DNA of 64,000 bases from Marinobacter nauticus (GCF_019801015.1 NZ_JAHVJZ010000003.1:597174-661173); one strand, 5' to 3'. Shown: positions 44,249 through 55,141, counted from the stretch's first letter. Notes: generated by a model from the sequence alone, not told the origin. Translations and numbers: made by a program.

Positions 44249-46468
44249 TTAATCCGCTTTCAGGTGGCGGTCAAAGAACTCCGCCATCATGGTGTGCCAA
44301 TGCACCCGGGTGGCTTCGCCCCGAAGGCTGTGTTTTTTGCTGGGGTAGGTCATCAGGTCAAACTGCTTACCGTCGTCCTGCAACAGCTTGATCAGACGAG
44401 TGGTGTTGGTAAACAGCACATTGTCGTCCGCCATGCCGTGGTAGATCAGCAGAGGCTTGTCCAGCGCTTTGGCATAGGGGAACACCGAGGCCTGCTCATA
44501 AGCTTGCGGCACGGCATCCGGATGGCCCATATAACGTTCGGTGTAATGGGTGTCATAAAGCAGCCAGTCTGTCACCGGTGCCCCGGAGATCCCGGCGGCG
44601 AAATGGTCACCAGCTTTAAACATCATCATCAGACTGAGGTAGCCGCCGTAGCTGTGGCCAAACACGCCGATGCGGTCCTTATCCACAAAGGGCAGGTTGC
44701 CCAGGTAGGTGACACCGGTGACCTGATCTTCCACTTCGGGGGTGCCCATCTTTTGATAGAGCGCCGTTTCGAAGGCTTTGCCCCGGTAGTTGGAGCCACG
44801 GTTGTCGACGGTAAACACCACGTAGCCCTGTTGCGCCAGGTACTGGTGGAACGGCTTGTCCCAACTGTTGGTCACCAGTTGGGCGTGCGGCCCGCCATAG
44901 AGATAGACGATGGCCGGATAGCGCTTTTGGGGATCGAATCCCGCGGGCTTATACAGGCGGTAGTAAAGGGTATGCCCTTCCGGTGCCCGCAACGAGCCAA
45001 ACTCCGGATTCACCCAGTCGCTCAGGTAGGGGAACAGCGGATGGCCCGGCTCAACCCGGTTCTGCTCCAGCCAGGTCAGCTGATTCCCTTTGGCATCGTG
45101 GAGCGACACCTGCGGCGGGGTGCGCGGGTCGCTGAACGTATCGATGTAGCCTGAGCCGTCTTTGGCAAAGGTCACCTTGTGCATGCCCGGGCGGTCGGAG
45201 ATGCGGCTGATTTTGCCCTCACCATTCAGGCGAACCCGATACAGGTGGCGCTCCAGCGGGGTGTCTTTGCGGCCGGTGAAGTAGACAAAGCCCTTCTCCT
45301 CATCCACCGCCTCCAGCTTATCCACCACCCAGGTGCCCTGAGTCAGCTGACGCAGCAGTTTGCCGTCCAGATCGTAGAGATAAAGGTGCTTAAAGCCGTC
45401 CTGCTCGGAGGCCCAGACAAATTGCGGCTCGGATTTGAGGAAGCGCAGGTCACTGTGCAGATTGACCCAGCTGTCGCTCTTCTCGGTGAGCAGGGTCCGG
45501 GTTTTGCCGCTGTCGATATCGGCCAGTCTTAAGCGCAGGGTTTGCTGGTCCCGCGACTGCCACTGGTAGCTCAGTTGCTTGGCATTGGCCCAGCGCACCC
45601 GCGGCAGGTAGATGTCCTGTTCTTTACCCAGATCCAGCCACTGGGTTTTGCCCTCGGCCAGGTCAATGACACCCAGCTTTACGGTGACGTTGGGCCGGCC
45701 GGCAGCGGGATAACGCTGGCTGATCATCTCAATACGATCAGCGTAGATCTCGGAGCGGGTCACTTCATCGACCGGGGACTCATCCACCCGGATAAAGGCA
45801 ATATGAGCATCATCCGGAGACCACCAGTAACCGGTCATGCGGCCCATCTCCTCCTGAGCCACAAACTCCGCCATGCCGTTCTTAATGGCGCCGCCACCGT
45901 CGCGGGTCAGGGCCCGCTCCTCACCGGTCGTCAGATCGACCAGATAAAGATTCTGATCCCGCACAAAGGAGACAAAGCCGCCTTTGGGCGACACTTTGAT
46001 GTCCGTTTCAAAGGCCGGAGTTTCAGTCAGCCGACGCGCTTTTGCGTCGGTCAGGTCGTAATAGAAGACATCACCGGCCAGGGGAAACAGCAGCGCCTGG
46101 CCATCGTCAGACCAACGGTATTCCATAATGCCGCTGCCGTAGATGCGCTGGCGCTCGCGTCGGGCCTTCTCCTCATCGGACAGCTGCTCTTCGCCCTGAT
46201 GCAGGGTGTCGGAATCCACCAGAAGGCGGTGATCACCGTCCGCCACATGGTATTCCCATAAGTCGTAGCGGTGCTGATCAGACTCGCGGCCTTTCAGGTA
46301 GGTGACCCGGCTGCCGTCCGGGGAATAGGTCAGCGCCCGGGGGGTGGCGCCGGAGAGTTTCGGATCCGCAAAGATCCGCTCAATGGTGAGCGTGTCGGCC
46401 TGCACCGCCGCAGAGATAAGGCTGCCACCACAGAGTGACAGCGCCAGTGCTTTTTTTAGTATCTTCAT
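44249..46468 (-). CDS. S9 family dipeptidyl peptidase IV-like serine protease
   Basis: This 739-aa exported protease has a signal peptide (MKILKKALALSLCGGSLISAAVQA), a DPP-IV-type beta-propeller (about 45-490) and a C-terminal alpha/beta hydrolase domain. The nucleophile motif is GHSYGGY, the acid lies near HGMADDNVLF and the His in KKHSLRG. The EE motif that binds substrate N-termini in DPP-IV may be AEFVAQEEMGR in the propeller. It likely removes X-Pro dipeptides in the periplasm. ATG at 46468 was picked because of the signal peptide. Confidence 0.92.
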   Translation of the reverse strand: MKILKKALALSLCGGSLISAAVQADTLTIERIFADPKLSGATPRALTYSPDGSRVTYLKGRESDQHRYDLWEYHVADGDHRLLVDSDTLHQGEEQLSDEEKARRERQRIYGSGIMEYRWSDDGQALLFPLAGDVFYYDLTDAKARRLTETPAFETDIKVSPKGGFVSFVRDQNLYLVDLTTGEERALTRDGGGAIKNGMAEFVAQEEMGRMTGYWWSPDDAHIAFIRVDESPVDEVTRSEIYADRIEMISQRYPAAGRPNVTVKLGVIDLAEGKTQWLDLGKEQDIYLPRVRWANAKQLSYQWQSRDQQTLRLRLADIDSGKTRTLLTEKSDSWVNLHSDLRFLKSEPQFVWASEQDGFKHLYLYDLDGKLLRQLTQGTWVVDKLEAVDEEKGFVYFTGRKDTPLERHLYRVRLNGEGKISRISDRPGMHKVTFAKDGSGYIDTFSDPRTPPQVSLHDAKGNQLTWLEQNRVEPGHPLFPYLSDWVNPEFGSLRAPEGHTLYYRLYKPAGFDPQKRYPAIVYLYGGPHAQLVTNSWDKPFHQYLAQQGYVVFTVDNRGSNYRGKAFETALYQKMGTPEVEDQVTGVTYLGNLPFVDKDRIGVFGHSYGGYLSLMMMFKAGDHFAAGISGAPVTDWLLYDTHYTERYMGHPDAVPQAYEQASVFPYAKALDKPLLIYHGMADDNVLFTNTTRLIKLLQDDGKQFDLMTYPSKKHSLRGEATRVHWHTMMAEFFDRHLKAD

Positions 46469-46668
46469 GATTAACAGAGGCTTATCCGTGCCCTTTGTCC
46501 CTTCAGTGCCCGCCAGTGTAACAGGGGGTCGCGGCAACGGACAGCGAATGGCCCGCTTTAACCGACGCCGTGGCGGACGTGATCCGTGCCAAAGAGTGGT
46601 ACCGGACACATTCCGCTGACTGGCCAGCTGGCGCATACTTGAAACACCATAAACGGGACGAGAACACC

Positions 46669-47409
46669 ATGGGCTGGGGACAACTGCTGGGCAAAGTATT
46701 GCGGGATGGCGTGCTGAAAGAGGGGCTGATTGAAACCGTCAAACCCCAGGTTCAGCCTGCCGTGGATGAGATCCGAACCGCCAGCGGGCAACTGCTGTCG
46801 GAGAGCGGCCTCAGTCAGGGCCCCAATCCGGACACCCACCCCAAAGAAGCGCTGCAATACCAGCTTGGCGAGCTGGTGGCCTGCCTGCTGCAAACCCCGA
46901 AAAGTCAGACCTACTACCTGATGGACGAATTGGTGGGACTGGTGCCGACGGTACTTGCTGCGCACCCCAAGCTGGGGGGCATTCTGGGGCTCGCCAGGGC
47001 GATGGGAGTGCAGATTGGCCGGCCGGGCTCCGGCCATGGCGAGGCGGCCGTTGGGTTATCCAGCTTGCTGGGCGGGGGGCGCATGGCCCAGACCCTGGCC
47101 CGCAGCGGTCAGGCGATGCTGGACGGACAGCAGGCGTATGAGGTGCACGCCAGCCAGGCCCGCCCCTGGGATCAGCTGACGCCACTGCAGCAGCAAGTGA
47201 TTGAGCAGTGCAGCCTGCTGGCCGCCCTGCTGGACGGGCAGCCGGACGCCGACACGGCCCAGGCCCACCGACAGGCCATCAGCGATGCCATTGATGCCCT
47301 GGATACCGTCCTGAACCGTCAGGACGACGCGCTGTACGAAGGCCTCAGCGCGGAACATCGACAACGACTCGCCAGCCTTATCGCCACACCTTTGTCGTCC
47401 GCTGACTGA
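46669..47409 (+). CDS. Conserved-looking protein of unknown function
   Basis: I do not recognise this 246-aa protein. It has no signal peptide or TM helix; it is rich in Gln, Leu and Ala and mostly helical. A Gly-rich middle (about 100-145: LGGILGLARAMGVQIGRPGSGHGEAAVGLSSLLGGG) could be a flexible or membrane-associated loop. ATG at 46669 follows GGGACGAGA; an in-frame ATG 33 codons upstream looks less likely. It stands alone and converges on a lipoprotein gene. Confidence 0.7.
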   Translation: MGWGQLLGKVLRDGVLKEGLIETVKPQVQPAVDEIRTASGQLLSESGLSQGPNPDTHPKEALQYQLGELVACLLQTPKSQTYYLMDELVGLVPTVLAAHPKLGGILGLARAMGVQIGRPGSGHGEAAVGLSSLLGGGRMAQTLARSGQAMLDGQQAYEVHASQARPWDQLTPLQQQVIEQCSLLAALLDGQPDADTAQAHRQAISDAIDALDTVLNRQDDALYEGLSAEHRQRLASLIATPLSSAD

Positions 47410-47412
47410 CAC

Positions 47413-47439
47413 AAAAAACGCCACCGGATGGTGGCGTTT
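47413..47439. terminator. Bidirectional terminator at 47.4 kb
   Basis: CGCCACC/GGTGGCG with a GGAT loop is flanked by A6 and T3; the A6 side serves the minus-strand gene ending at 47444. Confidence 0.88.
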
Positions 47440-47443
47440 CTGG

Positions 47444-48622
47444 TCAGGGCGCTTTTACCGCCATCCGCTTGCCGAGCCAGACACCCAGCCCCAGCGGGGC
47501 AAAGAAGATCACCAGCACAAAGAGCACGAAGTAGAGGATCAGACTCTTGAGGGTGACAGTCAGCTGCTGGAACGCTTTCTCCACCGCCTGCTGGGCAATG
47601 TGGTCCAGATCCGCCGCCGCCGCGACGCGCTCGCGGGCCACCATCTCTTCCAGTGCCTGCCGCTCCGCCCGCACCATCAAGACCAGCGCCTCCCGCTCAA
47701 CAGAAAGCTGGGCCAGTTTGTCGTCGGTCACTTCGGAGAGGCGTTCAATCAACGGGCTCAGCTCCCGGTTCATGTCCACCGCCAGTGTCCGCATCATCTC
47801 AGGCGATTGTGCCATCAATGCCTGGAACTCCCGTGAGGTGGTGCTGATCTCCTGCAGCGTCCGCTGGATTTCATCGGCGTTGATGTTGGCGTGCAGCGCA
47901 TAGAGCTGGGCTTTCCAACCGAGAATTTTCGGGGTTTGCTCGCTCATCATCGCCATCCGGTCAGAGATGTCGCTCATCACTTCCGGCACGGTACCAAAGG
48001 TGGTCACCGCTTCCAGCTCGCTGATGCCCCGGAACGCCAGCCAGGCGTTGAACGCGCTGGTGCGGGGGAAGCTCAGGTCAATGATTGGATGGGCCGCCAC
48101 GTAATCCGCAATGAACTGCTGATGAGTGTTGAAGTCTGAGCGGCTCAGAAAGCCCCGGCTGGTGTTTTCAAACTCGGTGGCCAGCGCCCGGCTCGCCGCC
48201 ACCGCGACATGCTGATAAGGGCCAAACAGGTCGGCACCGGCGCCGGTTTCAAAAAACGCCGCCATCTGCGCGGTCAACGCCCAGGTGTCCACCATCGACG
48301 CAATGGGGGAGGCCTGGAAGATGCTGCGTTGCAAGGCCTGCTCGGCACCGATCTTCCACATCAGCGCCCGGCTTTCGATAAGGATGTCCACCGGTCGGCC
48401 GGCCTGCGTGGCCGCATCCAGTTCCATGGCAACCATGCGATCCGTGGCGTGCTCAACGCCGCTGTAAAACACGTGGGAGAAATCGCGGCTGAATACCCGC
48501 ATATTGAGCTGCTCCTGGGGCAGCGGTTCGATACCACTCTCCAGGTTCACTTCCAGCAAAGAGCAGCCGGCGGTGATCACCACCAGCATCGACAGCGTGA
48601 GTGTACGCCACAGGGCCTTCAT
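47444..48622 (-). CDS. Lipoprotein with C-terminal TM helix and coiled coil, function unknown
   Basis: This 392-aa protein has a lipobox (VVITAGC, Cys near 20) and a second hydrophobic helix close to the C-terminus (about 360-385, LILYFVLFVLVIFFAPLGLGVWL). In between it is mostly helical. Residues about 240-355 have heptad-like Leu/Glu/Arg patterns with a basic end, resembling chemoreceptor- or apolipoprotein-like coiled coils. One end may sit in the outer and the other in the inner membrane, which would span the periplasm; this is inference. ATG at 48622 follows AGGGGATGTC. Confidence 0.72.
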   Translation of the reverse strand: MKALWRTLTLSMLVVITAGCSLLEVNLESGIEPLPQEQLNMRVFSRDFSHVFYSGVEHATDRMVAMELDAATQAGRPVDILIESRALMWKIGAEQALQRSIFQASPIASMVDTWALTAQMAAFFETGAGADLFGPYQHVAVAASRALATEFENTSRGFLSRSDFNTHQQFIADYVAAHPIIDLSFPRTSAFNAWLAFRGISELEAVTTFGTVPEVMSDISDRMAMMSEQTPKILGWKAQLYALHANINADEIQRTLQEISTTSREFQALMAQSPEMMRTLAVDMNRELSPLIERLSEVTDDKLAQLSVEREALVLMVRAERQALEEMVARERVAAAADLDHIAQQAVEKAFQQLTVTLKSLILYFVLFVLVIFFAPLGLGVWLGKRMAVKAP

Positions 48623-48897
48623 GACATCCCCTATACCACTGACATAACAAACCAAACCCGCACCGGGCTGGCACAAAGGGCATATTCTCCCACTCCGGAC
48701 GTTGGCAACCTAGCGACGGAACGCTCAGCCTGATGATTTTTTTGGTCGCGATAATGAGCGTAATCGGGGCATCCGCACGCACTGGCCGACGCTCATCGGG
48801 CGCTTCGCTGGACACCCCTTTTTTTCACCCGCCTCTTTTCTACAGACACACAAACTCGTTACATTACTCACGCACCTTTACATGGAGAGAAAGTGCT

Positions 48898-49737
48898 ATG
48901 CGTAACACATTGATTGGATTGGCGGTTGTTGGCCTGATTGGTTGCGGCGGTTCGGACGGTGACTCAGGCCTGACAGCGCCCAATGATTTCGACACGTTTT
49001 CCCGGGGCGCCGGTGTTTTTGCCGGCACCATCGGCAGCGACGACGCTTCGGGCGCCCTCTACGCCGGCATCACCATGGTGTCACCGGAAGGAGAGGTGGT
49101 GTCGTTTGCGGTGGATGAGAACAACGACAGCAACCTCCATCTGAATCACCACCGGGGCAGCGGCGAAAATGGCCGTTTTGCTGCCGACGGACACCTTTGG
49201 CAATGCAACACCAGTGGCGCGTGCGAGTGGCACGAGAGTGCCCTGGAAGGCACCCTGGATCAGACCCGCATGACCGCCACCGAGCGCTGGGCAAGCACCC
49301 GCTCCGTGCCAGTCAGGATGACCAAGGATATGGCGGTGACCGGTCTTTCCTATCCATTGGCCAGCATTGCCAACGAATACACCGATGGCTATACCACGCT
49401 GTTGCTGGACAGTAACGGTTCGCTCAGCGGCTGGGACCTGGACGGCTGCAACCTGTCCGGTTCGCTGGCCCCGTATGACGGCATCAATCTGTTCGCCCTG
49501 TCAGTGAGCGTCAGCGGTTGCAGCAGCGAGAGCACCTTCAGCGGCCTCGCGTTTGTGCTGGGTGATGAACAGGATGGTCACCTGCTGTGGGGCATGACCA
49601 GCACCGGTGAGGTGTTCTTCCCGATGGTGCTGCTCAGTGCCACTGCCGCAAGCAGTGCGGCGGACCAGCCTTTGACCCTCACTCCCCCGGCACTGAAACT
49701 GAAGACGCTGTCGACCGAGGGTCGTCGCATTCAGTAA
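48898..49737 (+). CDS. Small lipoprotein of unknown function
   Basis: This 279-aa protein has a lipoprotein signal (LIGLAVVGLIGC, Cys near 16) followed by a Gly/Ser/Asp linker. The mature part is beta-rich with four Cys (about 101-107, then about 184 and 210) that may form two disulfides. I see no family motif. ATG at 48898 follows GGAGAGAAAGTGCT. It stands alone. A GGCCCCGCC/GGCGGGGCC stem without T-run lies after it at 49757-49778. Confidence 0.72.
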   Translation: MRNTLIGLAVVGLIGCGGSDGDSGLTAPNDFDTFSRGAGVFAGTIGSDDASGALYAGITMVSPEGEVVSFAVDENNDSNLHLNHHRGSGENGRFAADGHLWQCNTSGACEWHESALEGTLDQTRMTATERWASTRSVPVRMTKDMAVTGLSYPLASIANEYTDGYTTLLLDSNGSLSGWDLDGCNLSGSLAPYDGINLFALSVSVSGCSSESTFSGLAFVLGDEQDGHLLWGMTSTGEVFFPMVLLSATAASSAADQPLTLTPPALKLKTLSTEGRRIQ

Positions 49738-49785
49738 CCGTGGGATGCTCCACTTCGGCCCCGCCTGTCGGCGGGGCCGTGTGGG

Positions 49786-50826
<1,041 letters not shown>

Positions 50827-50927
50827 CTACTGCGAAAGCAAATCAGAGCAAGCGCTTAGCCAGTGCTCCGATCTCCTCGCGTTGCTTCGGGTGAGCTGGT
50901 AGGGTGCCAAAGGAGGGGGAAGAAATA

Positions 50928-51911
50928 ATGACAAAAACGTTGCCCGCAGTCCTCTTGGCACTGGCCGCCATGCCGGCTCAGTCGTACTCTGCACCCAGCT
51001 GGTCACTGACCATCGATAACGATGGCGCCGTCGGCAGTGACCGGGATTACTCCAGTGGCCTGTTTCTTGGCTATCACTCTGCTCATTGGTCCGCCTCCCA
51101 GGCGCCGGACTGGGTCGTCACGCTGTCCGACTGGCTGCCGGGAACCGACCGTCAATCCATAGCGACGTCGTTTCGTCTGGGTCAGATGATCTGGACGCCG
51201 GAACACATTGAAGAGCCTTTGCCCCGGCCTGGCGAACGCCCCTACGCCGGACTGCTGTTCCTTGAGGGCGGCCTGGCCCGCTACGCCGAGGACCGGGCAG
51301 ACCGCTACCAGATCGTAACCGGAACCGTCGGCCCCAATGCCCTGGCCGAAGAGGGGCAGCGCTTTATCCATTTTCTTATTGGCTCCGATGAGCCAATGGG
51401 CTGGGACTCCCAGATCGAAAACCAACTCATCCTGAACCTCGACTACCGCGGTGATCGCCGACTGGCCCAAAGCCCCGGCGACTGGGGCCGCACGCCGGAG
51501 ATCAGCACCAGCGGACGGATGCGGCTCGGCAACTTCCAGAGTGAGGCGGCCATCGGCACCCTGTTCCGCTGGGGGGAGAACCTGGGGGGCAGTTTTGCCA
51601 GTGCGGGATTTCAGCCGGGTCAGTTGGTGGACGCCGGCGCACTGGGCGGCAGCGCTCAAGGCCAGTTTCTCTATACCGGCGTCGAAGCCCGCTACCGCTT
51701 CTATGACATCACCATTGAAGGCGACCGCCCGGACGACGTGCCCGACACCACCCGTGAGGCCCTGCAGGGCAGCGTTGTACTGGGCTACGTCTACTACCAG
51801 CCTCGCTGGGGGGTCAGCGTCACCTTTGAAGCGCACAGCCGGGCCTACAAGGAAGCCGACCACAACGTCGACGGTTATGGCTCAGTCACGCTGTTCTGGC
51901 GGCTGCCCTGA
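50928..51911 (+). CDS. LpxR-like lipid A deacylase family outer-membrane protein
   Basis: This 327-aa protein has a signal peptide (LPAVLLALAAMPAQSYSA) and the features of the DUF2219/LpxR barrel. After the signal comes LTIDNDGAVGSDRDYSSGLFLGY, which has the Asn-Asp pair and SDRxYSxG of the active site. The PYAGLLF segment, VGPNALAEEGQRFIHFLIGS with the candidate catalytic His, and a C-terminal strand ending LFWRLP follow. LpxR removes the 3'-acyloxyacyl chain of lipid A, so this protein may modify the outer leaflet. ATG at 50928 follows AGGAGGGGG. Confidence 0.82.
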   Translation: MTKTLPAVLLALAAMPAQSYSAPSWSLTIDNDGAVGSDRDYSSGLFLGYHSAHWSASQAPDWVVTLSDWLPGTDRQSIATSFRLGQMIWTPEHIEEPLPRPGERPYAGLLFLEGGLARYAEDRADRYQIVTGTVGPNALAEEGQRFIHFLIGSDEPMGWDSQIENQLILNLDYRGDRRLAQSPGDWGRTPEISTSGRMRLGNFQSEAAIGTLFRWGENLGGSFASAGFQPGQLVDAGALGGSAQGQFLYTGVEARYRFYDITIEGDRPDDVPDTTREALQGSVVLGYVYYQPRWGVSVTFEAHSRAYKEADHNVDGYGSVTLFWRLP

Positions 51912-51917
51912 GCGGGC

Positions 51918-53285
51918 TTAAAGCGCCCGCTCTCCCTTGCCGAAGCGATAAACCAACTGGCTGCTGATCAGGTCGTCATTGGTGTGGAAACGGCCGCTGT
52001 AGTAGTGGCGCCAGTCCAGCTGGACCGCCCAGTTGGCGGTCAGGCGGTAGTGCAATCCGGCGCCACCGTTCACCTGGAAAGTTTTCCGGTCCCTATCCTG
52101 ATCCCGCAGGGTTTCGCCAATCCCCAGGGTCACATAGGGACGCAAATCCGCCTGAGAATTGAAGTAATACTGACCATCCAGGCTGTAGTTCTCATAGGTG
52201 AGGGTTTCGCCGGTTCGCTTGTCGGTCAGTTCAGACCGGGCGTAGCTGAGTCGCGCGGAGAAGGTGCGGGTGAAGTACACCCCAAGGCTGACGGTGGGGG
52301 TCCACTCATTGGTGGCCTGCCACTCGCCATCCAGATTCAGGTAGCCGCCTCCGACCGTCATCCCCACCATGCCGTAGTCCACCGGATCGCTGGCGTGGCG
52401 GACACCGCTGGTGCGATAAACCTGGCTGACGCCGGGACGGGCGTCGCCGCCGCCAAAGGCATAACGCAGGTTGAGGTGGAACTGGGTATCCACCCGGCCA
52501 TCGGTCATCGGCACCTCCTGAATGCCGACGTAGCCGGTTCCCGCCTTGATCAGATCCCGTCCGAACATCCGGTTAACCCCGCGGCCAATGCTGTCCACCG
52601 GGTCGAGGAAGAACAGCGCCGTGCTGCCCCAGCCCTCTGAACCCCAGACGGTGCCGCCCCGCTCGATGATCTCCCGCTCTTTGTTGAACGCCCACTCGCC
52701 GTAAACCCAGCCCAGCACCGGCGTCACCACCAGATCCTGAATCGAGGGCACTTCCGCGAAGGCTTCAATGCCATATTCCCAGTAGAAGGTGGACATCAGG
52801 AAGGAGTAAACAAAGGCATCCCACTGGCGGTAGCCGGACTTACGGGCCACCTGATAGTACACGCCGCCGAAATAGGGGTGGCCGATGTAGTTGATGTACC
52901 AGACGTCACGGTCCCAGACCGGGCCCTCGCGGACGTTATCCCACCACTTCTCCAGCAGACGATCGTCGCTCTTGTCCCAGTTGGTGAAGTCGCTGGGTAA
53001 CAGAGCCAGGAACCCGGCAACACCGACGCCGTACCAGGCGATCGACTTGGTTTGCGACCAGACCCGCTCCGCATCTTCACCGTTCGGCGCAGAAAACAGG
53101 GATACCGCATAGGGATTGGCGTACACCTCCGGCCCGATGGCCTTATCCTCCCAGCTGGTGTTGGTGATGCCCGGGCGGTAGATCTCTGCCTCTTCAGCCT
53201 CCTCAGCCCCCGCTGGCGATGCCAGCAGCGCTGCCCAACACAGGGCAACCGACAACATTGCCCTTCGCCACTCCCTGATCCCCAT
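51918..53285 (-). CDS. DUF3943 outer-membrane-type protein
   Basis: This 455-aa exported protein has a signal peptide cut after SPAGA. An N-terminal region with WGVGVAGFLALLPSDFTNWDK-type segments and GHPYFGGVYY (about 150-160) is typical of DUF3943 as I recall it. A long beta-barrel-like C-terminus with paired aromatic strands (about 270-455) follows. Probable outer-membrane barrel of unknown function. ATG at 53285 follows AAGGGGTAAGGAA; an ATG nine codons later is an alternative. It converges on the LpxR-like gene only 6 nt away. Confidence 0.75.
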   Translation of the reverse strand: MGIREWRRAMLSVALCWAALLASPAGAEEAEEAEIYRPGITNTSWEDKAIGPEVYANPYAVSLFSAPNGEDAERVWSQTKSIAWYGVGVAGFLALLPSDFTNWDKSDDRLLEKWWDNVREGPVWDRDVWYINYIGHPYFGGVYYQVARKSGYRQWDAFVYSFLMSTFYWEYGIEAFAEVPSIQDLVVTPVLGWVYGEWAFNKEREIIERGGTVWGSEGWGSTALFFLDPVDSIGRGVNRMFGRDLIKAGTGYVGIQEVPMTDGRVDTQFHLNLRYAFGGGDARPGVSQVYRTSGVRHASDPVDYGMVGMTVGGGYLNLDGEWQATNEWTPTVSLGVYFTRTFSARLSYARSELTDKRTGETLTYENYSLDGQYYFNSQADLRPYVTLGIGETLRDQDRDRKTFQVNGGAGLHYRLTANWAVQLDWRHYYSGRFHTNDDLISSQLVYRFGKGERAL

Positions 53286-53630
53286 TTCCTTACCCCTTAC
53301 TGTCCCATAGCCGGCCCGACGCACTGAACGCTCCCGTTCATCGCACCGTCGGGCGGTGATATCTCTACTATGGACAGTGGCTTAGGCATGTGCAATGCCA
53401 ACCCACTGAAATACGCGGAGAGAGTGGGTCCGATCAAACATCAGCGGTGCATCGAGGCGTGTCAGAGCCCATCACCAGCGCGGTTTCACAACCGCCGCAC
53501 CCAGAGTGCGATTCAGTCCGAAGCGTTTCTGAACCCGCAGACCCGGGCAGACGGCCGGGCAGGTGTGAAACAGGCAAGCTGAGACGCGACTGCTAGCCTT
53601 TAGCCATTGACCCGGCAAGAGGAACGCACC
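53286..53630. other. 345-bp divergent intergenic region
   Basis: It lies between the DUF3943 and cysteine synthase-glutaredoxin genes and must hold promoters for both. I see no clear -10/-35 pairs or terminator. ACCCACT/AGTGGGT (about 53400-53430) is a 7-bp dyad. Short ORFs here are not convincing. Confidence 0.5.
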
Positions 53631-55094
53631 ATGCGTCACGACAGCATCCTTGGCACCATCGGCAATACACCGGCAGTCCGAATCAACAACATCGACACCC
53701 ACGGCACCCAGCTCTACGTCAAAATCGAAGCGTTCAACCCTATGGGTTCGGTCAAGGATCGCCTGGCCCTTGGCGTGATTGAGGACGCCGAGGCCAGTGG
53801 CGAGTTAAGACCCGGCCAAACCGTGGTCGAAGCGACCAGTGGCAACACCGGCATTGGCCTGGCCATGGTGTGCGCACAAAAAGGCTACCCACTGGTGGTC
53901 ACCATGGCGGAAAATTTCTCGGTGGAACGGCGCAAGCTGATGCGCTTTCTCGGCGCCAAAGTGGTGCTCACCCCCGCCCATGAAAAAGGCTCCGGCATGG
54001 TAGCCAAAGCGGTGGAACTGGCCGAAGCGCACGGCTGGTGGCAGTCCCGCCAGTTTGAAAACCCCGCCAATGCCGCCATCCATGAACGCACAACGGCGGT
54101 GGAGATCCTTAACGACTTTGCCGACCTGCCGCTGGATTACTGGGTCACCGGTTTTGGCACCGCAGGCACGCTTAATGGCGTATCCCGGGTATTGAAAGAG
54201 CGCAGCCCGCAAACTCAGATCATGGTGTGCGAGCCGGACAACGCCCAGATCCTCGCCAGCGGTCTCAGCCAGCCGGAAAGCGGCAGCCATCCCCGCTTCC
54301 GCCCCCACCTGATGCAGGGCTGGACGCCGGACTTCATTCCAAAACTGGCTCAGCAGGTTCTGGACGGCACCCGCATCGACCATTACGTCCCCATTGACGG
54401 CAATGACGCCATGCAATGCTGCGTCGACCTGGCACAGAAAGAGGGGATCTTTGTCGGCATCTCCGCCGGTGCCACCTTTGCCGGAGCCCTGGCCGTCGCC
54501 CGTGCCGCGCCGAAAGGCAGCACCATCCTGTGCATGCTGCCGGACACCGGCGAGCGCTATCTCTCGACCCCATTGTTTGCCAATGTGCCGGTGGAGATGA
54601 CCGATGAGGAAGCGGCGCTCTCCCGCTCAACCCCGGGGTATCGTTTTGATGTCAGCCATGCAGCGCCGCCTCCGGCGTCGGAGGAAGCCCAACCTCTTGA
54701 TGGGGAAGCGGTGGCCGAAGTGGCCGCTCACTTATCGGATGACGCGCAACCTGTGGTGATGTTTGCACTGGAGTGGTGTGAGTTCTGCTGGTCAGTAAGG
54801 AAGGTGCTGAAGCAGTACGGCATCGACTATCGCTCCGTCGATCTGGACTCGGTGGCCTATCAGGAGGGCAATCGGGGCGGCAATATCCGAGCGGTCCTGA
54901 AAGACAAAACCGGCTGGAACACCCTGCCTCAGATCTTTATCCGCGGCGAGTTTATCGGCGGCTGTACCGACCTGTTTGACCAGATTAAGGATGGCAGCCT
55001 GGCAGAGCGCCTGAAGGCGGGCAGTGTGCCCTTTGATGAAACCGTGAACGCGGATCCTTACCTGCAACTGCCCTCCTGGCTGCATCCTCGTTAG
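53631..55094 (+). CDS. Cysteine synthase-glutaredoxin fusion protein
   Basis: This 487-aa fusion combines a fold-type II PLP enzyme of the CysK/CysM/CBS family (about 1-330) with a C-terminal glutaredoxin (about 372-470). The first part has the PLP Lys in GSVKDR (K42), the substrate loop TSGNTG (69-74) and the phosphate loop GTAGT (176-180). The second has the redox motif WCEFC (382-386), cis-Pro TLPQ (431-434) and the GSH-binding GGCTDL (443-448). The linker is Pro/Ala/Glu-rich. It may couple cysteine formation (from O-acetylserine and sulfide or thiosulfate) to thiol reduction. ATG at 53631 follows AGAGGAACGCACC. Confidence 0.9.
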   Translation: MRHDSILGTIGNTPAVRINNIDTHGTQLYVKIEAFNPMGSVKDRLALGVIEDAEASGELRPGQTVVEATSGNTGIGLAMVCAQKGYPLVVTMAENFSVERRKLMRFLGAKVVLTPAHEKGSGMVAKAVELAEAHGWWQSRQFENPANAAIHERTTAVEILNDFADLPLDYWVTGFGTAGTLNGVSRVLKERSPQTQIMVCEPDNAQILASGLSQPESGSHPRFRPHLMQGWTPDFIPKLAQQVLDGTRIDHYVPIDGNDAMQCCVDLAQKEGIFVGISAGATFAGALAVARAAPKGSTILCMLPDTGERYLSTPLFANVPVEMTDEEAALSRSTPGYRFDVSHAAPPPASEEAQPLDGEAVAEVAAHLSDDAQPVVMFALEWCEFCWSVRKVLKQYGIDYRSVDLDSVAYQEGNRGGNIRAVLKDKTGWNTLPQIFIRGEFIGGCTDLFDQIKDGSLAERLKAGSVPFDETVNADPYLQLPSWLHPR

Positions 55095-55101
55095 GGCCAA
55101 A

Positions 55102-55139
55102 AAACACGCCGCCTGATGGCGGCGTGTGTTCTTCGTTTT
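55102..55139. terminator. Terminator between the fusion gene and S9 peptidase gene
   Basis: CACGCCGCC/GGCGGCGTG with a TGAT loop. A4 flanks it on one side and a spaced T-run (CTTCG then T8) on the other. Confidence 0.8.
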
Positions 55140-55141
55140 TT

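Noticed and set aside
49757..49778. Strong GGCCCCGCC/GGCGGGGCC hairpin as terminator
   Set aside because: No T-run on either side, so it is only noted with the neighbouring lipoprotein gene.
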